A stretch of 64,000 bases of DNA from an uncultured Rhizobiaceae group bacterium (GTDB taxonomy: Bacteria > Pseudomonadota > Alphaproteobacteria > Rhizobiales > Rhizobiaceae). Positions 63,301 through 64,000 of the stretch are shown here, one piece after another. Each line of letters begins with the position of its first letter. Positions within the stretch are counted from its first letter, which is position 1. Both the position numbers and the translations under genes were made by a program. The notes under the pieces were generated by a model, which ran no database searches, was not told the DNA's origin, and saw nothing but the letters and a program-made list of their open reading frames with translations. The stretch covers positions 1 to 64,000 of the forward strand of contig CALIOE010000030.1 in assembly GCA_938044775.1 (NCBI GenBank), read 5' to 3'.

Positions 63301-63996
63301 AATGAATGGGTAACCATCGCCGGAGTGGTGCTGGTACGGCAAAAGCCGGGCACAGCAAAGGGCGTTGTTTTCATCACGCTGGAAGACGAGACCGGGACCG
63401 CCAACATTGTTGTGTGGAGCAAAATCATGACCCGGCACCGGCGCACGATCATGAACGGGCGCCTTATCGCCGTGCGTGGTAAGGTGCAGCGCGAAGGCGA
63501 TATCATTCATGTGGTTGCGCAAGAAGTGATCGACCGGACACTGGATCTTGATACCCTGTCAGATGACGAGTTCGAACTCACTTTTGCCAATGCGGACCAC
63601 GTGAAGTCACCACTGCCTGATGCCTCTTCCGCGAAACGCAAGACTGAAAAACTGGCTGCGCCGGACAAGACAACCGAAAACGATGTCCCGGCTTACACCA
63701 ATCAAATTCATAAAAGCCCGACGGGAAAGCCCGAGCCAACAAGACGACGCAGGACGCCGGTAAACGCGGAGCTTGTGCCACTATCCCATGCAGACGAAGT
63801 GAAAAACCCGCAGGTTGAGCGGGACGGCTGGCCAATCGATTCACCCGACGCGAAGCGCTATGGACCCGACAGTAACCGGAGCGGTCCCGTGCAGCCAAAC
63901 CCGCCGCCGCAGACTCCTGTCAGACCGGTGGCGATCAATACAAATCGACATCCACGCAATGTACGCATCATTCCCAAGAGCCGCGATTTTCACTGA
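60316..63996 (+). CDS. dnaE2: Error-prone DNA polymerase DnaE2
   Basis: The 1226-residue C-family polymerase has a PHP domain (FSFLHGASHPGEMV, ADRNTLAG, about 35-250), the catalytic palm acids in EPPDIDVDFEHERR, GRGSAANSAVCYYL, and an OB-fold near residue 1000 (VTIAGVVLVRQKPGTAKGVVF). Beyond about residue 1080, a low-complexity basic/proline-rich tail of some 140 residues extends past the usual family length. It does trans-lesion synthesis with ImuA/ImuB after SOS induction. The gene ends four bases before the window end. Confidence 0.96.
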   Translation: MSRPRENPLIPFRRPARKPRQNAAPPPAPEAPAYAELQCVTNFSFLHGASHPGEMVLQAKALGHTAIGIADRNTLAGVVRAHAEAKREGLKLLVGARIDLTNGLSCLCYPTDRKAYGRLCKLLSDGKCAAPKGECHIALCDLVARAEGQILIVLPPDDFAERRDDLATMLDALTSASPAGLWIALHWLFRGDDRKRMRAVAQFAERFDIPLVTTNAALYHHPDRRPLQDVVTCIREGCRMDEAGFLLEANGERHLKPSHEMLRLFKDYPLALSATQDIVGLCNFNLDELKYNYPNEPVPPGKTAQGHLEDLVEKGLAARFDDSVPEKVQTLIDKELALIEELDYAHYFLTVHDIVAYARKAGILCQGRGSAANSAVCYYLNVTAVNPEESSLLFERFLSKERKEPPDIDVDFEHERREEVIQHIYQRYGRHRAALAATVITYRPRSAVREVGKVMGLSEDVTAALASTVWGSWGTEIPVEHIKEAGLDLSDPLLHMTVELTQQLLGFPRHLSQHVGGFVLTEDPLEELVPIGNAAMEDRTFIEWDKDDIDELGMLKVDVLALGMLTCIAKCFAEIQKHYGQRYTLANIEKEDPRVYGMLQRADAIGVFQVESRAQMNMLPRLKPVTFYDLVIEVAIVRPGPIQGDMVHPYLRRRDGIEEVSYPSPSPEHGESDELERVLGRTLGVPLFQEQAMEIAIKGAGFTPEEANKLRRAMATFRNVGTIHLLQEKMVSGMIARGYDTKFAENCFEQIKGFGSYGFPESHAASFAQLVYVSSWLKYYFPDVFCAALLNSQPMGFYAPAQIVRDAREHDIDVCPIDINKSDWDNILEEESADGRFTVRLGFRQVTGLKEEEMRMFTTRRDRMYQTPDEVRRHTGLSVAVLERLASADAYRSMGLDRRQALWAVRGMVSDHQLPLFVKAETSALGPDPDVALPEMALREHVVIDYQTHRLSLKAHPMALLRPLYERGIPSLDPKQKHRKTRRTLTAKDLFKTRQNEWVTIAGVVLVRQKPGTAKGVVFITLEDETGTANIVVWSKIMTRHRRTIMNGRLIAVRGKVQREGDIIHVVAQEVIDRTLDLDTLSDDEFELTFANADHVKSPLPDASSAKRKTEKLAAPDKTTENDVPAYTNQIHKSPTGKPEPTRRRRTPVNAELVPLSHADEVKNPQVERDGWPIDSPDAKRYGPDSNRSGPVQPNPPPQTPVRPVAINTNRHPRNVRIIPKSRDFH

Positions 63997-64000
63997 CACG

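Noticed and set aside
1-64000. tRNA, rRNA, insertion sequences, prophage or CRISPR repeats
   Set aside because: I looked for CCA-ended cloverleafs, transposase motifs with terminal repeats, and regularly spaced repeats and found none.

Overview
The window reads as chromosomal DNA of an alphaproteobacterium, most likely Hyphomicrobiales. The grounds are a GAAC-N7-GAAC SOS box ahead of imuA-imuB-dnaE2, an arsR-aqpS-arsC-arsH operon of the Sinorhizobium kind, and a fused ccoNOQPGHIS (fixNOQPGHIS) operon beside an FnrN-type regulator. Genes are dense and many neighbours overlap by 1-8 bases. I see no rRNA, tRNA, insertion sequence, phage gene or CRISPR array.

Layout. 1-5300: an aromatic/organic-acid uptake and degradation cluster (TRAP permease, intradiol dioxygenase, GntR regulator, exported metallo-beta-lactamase-fold hydrolase, fumarylacetoacetase-family enzyme). 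5361-8654: a spermidine-synthase-like methyltransferase, then the arsenic operon with a clear ArsR operator. 8655-16235: a fatty acid desaturase, a HEAT-like protein, a MddA-like membrane methyltransferase, a Tat-exported nitroreductase-like protein, a small secreted TPR protein, a homocysteine S-methyltransferase with a coupled 54-residue protein, and a fusion of an activator domain with an alpha/beta-hydrolase. 16264-19372: zinc uptake (zur-znuB-znuC, divergent znuA, shared Zur box). 19490-32761: a dipeptide/amide-type catabolic region with an Opp-type ABC transporter, a dehydrogenase, a degenerate M19 dipeptidase, two poorly known proteins, an amidohydrolase and a coupled CobW GTPase. 32862-34196: a TTC38-like protein. 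34193-43673: cbb3 oxidase and its assembly genes, an FNR box, a hemerythrin-like protein and FnrN. 43800-48688: a phosphatase, a GGDEF/EAL protein, and an exported SnoaL-like protein next to a TetR regulator, with a 24-bp perfect palindrome between them. 48938-57597: an eight-gene operon for a nonulosonic (sialic-acid-like) sugar. 57744-63996: the SOS mutagenesis cassette.

The most striking region is 48938-57597. It joins a TPR-glycosyltransferase-like protein, NeuB/NeuC/NeuA-type enzymes, a HisF/HisH/PP-loop amidotransferase trio of the kind that makes acetamidino sugars, and a pyruvyltransferase-like protein. The layout predicts synthesis and transfer of an amidino-modified nonulosonate. 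The second candidate system is the 19490-31973 region, where a transporter and a set of altered hydrolases point to an unknown peptide-like or amide substrate.
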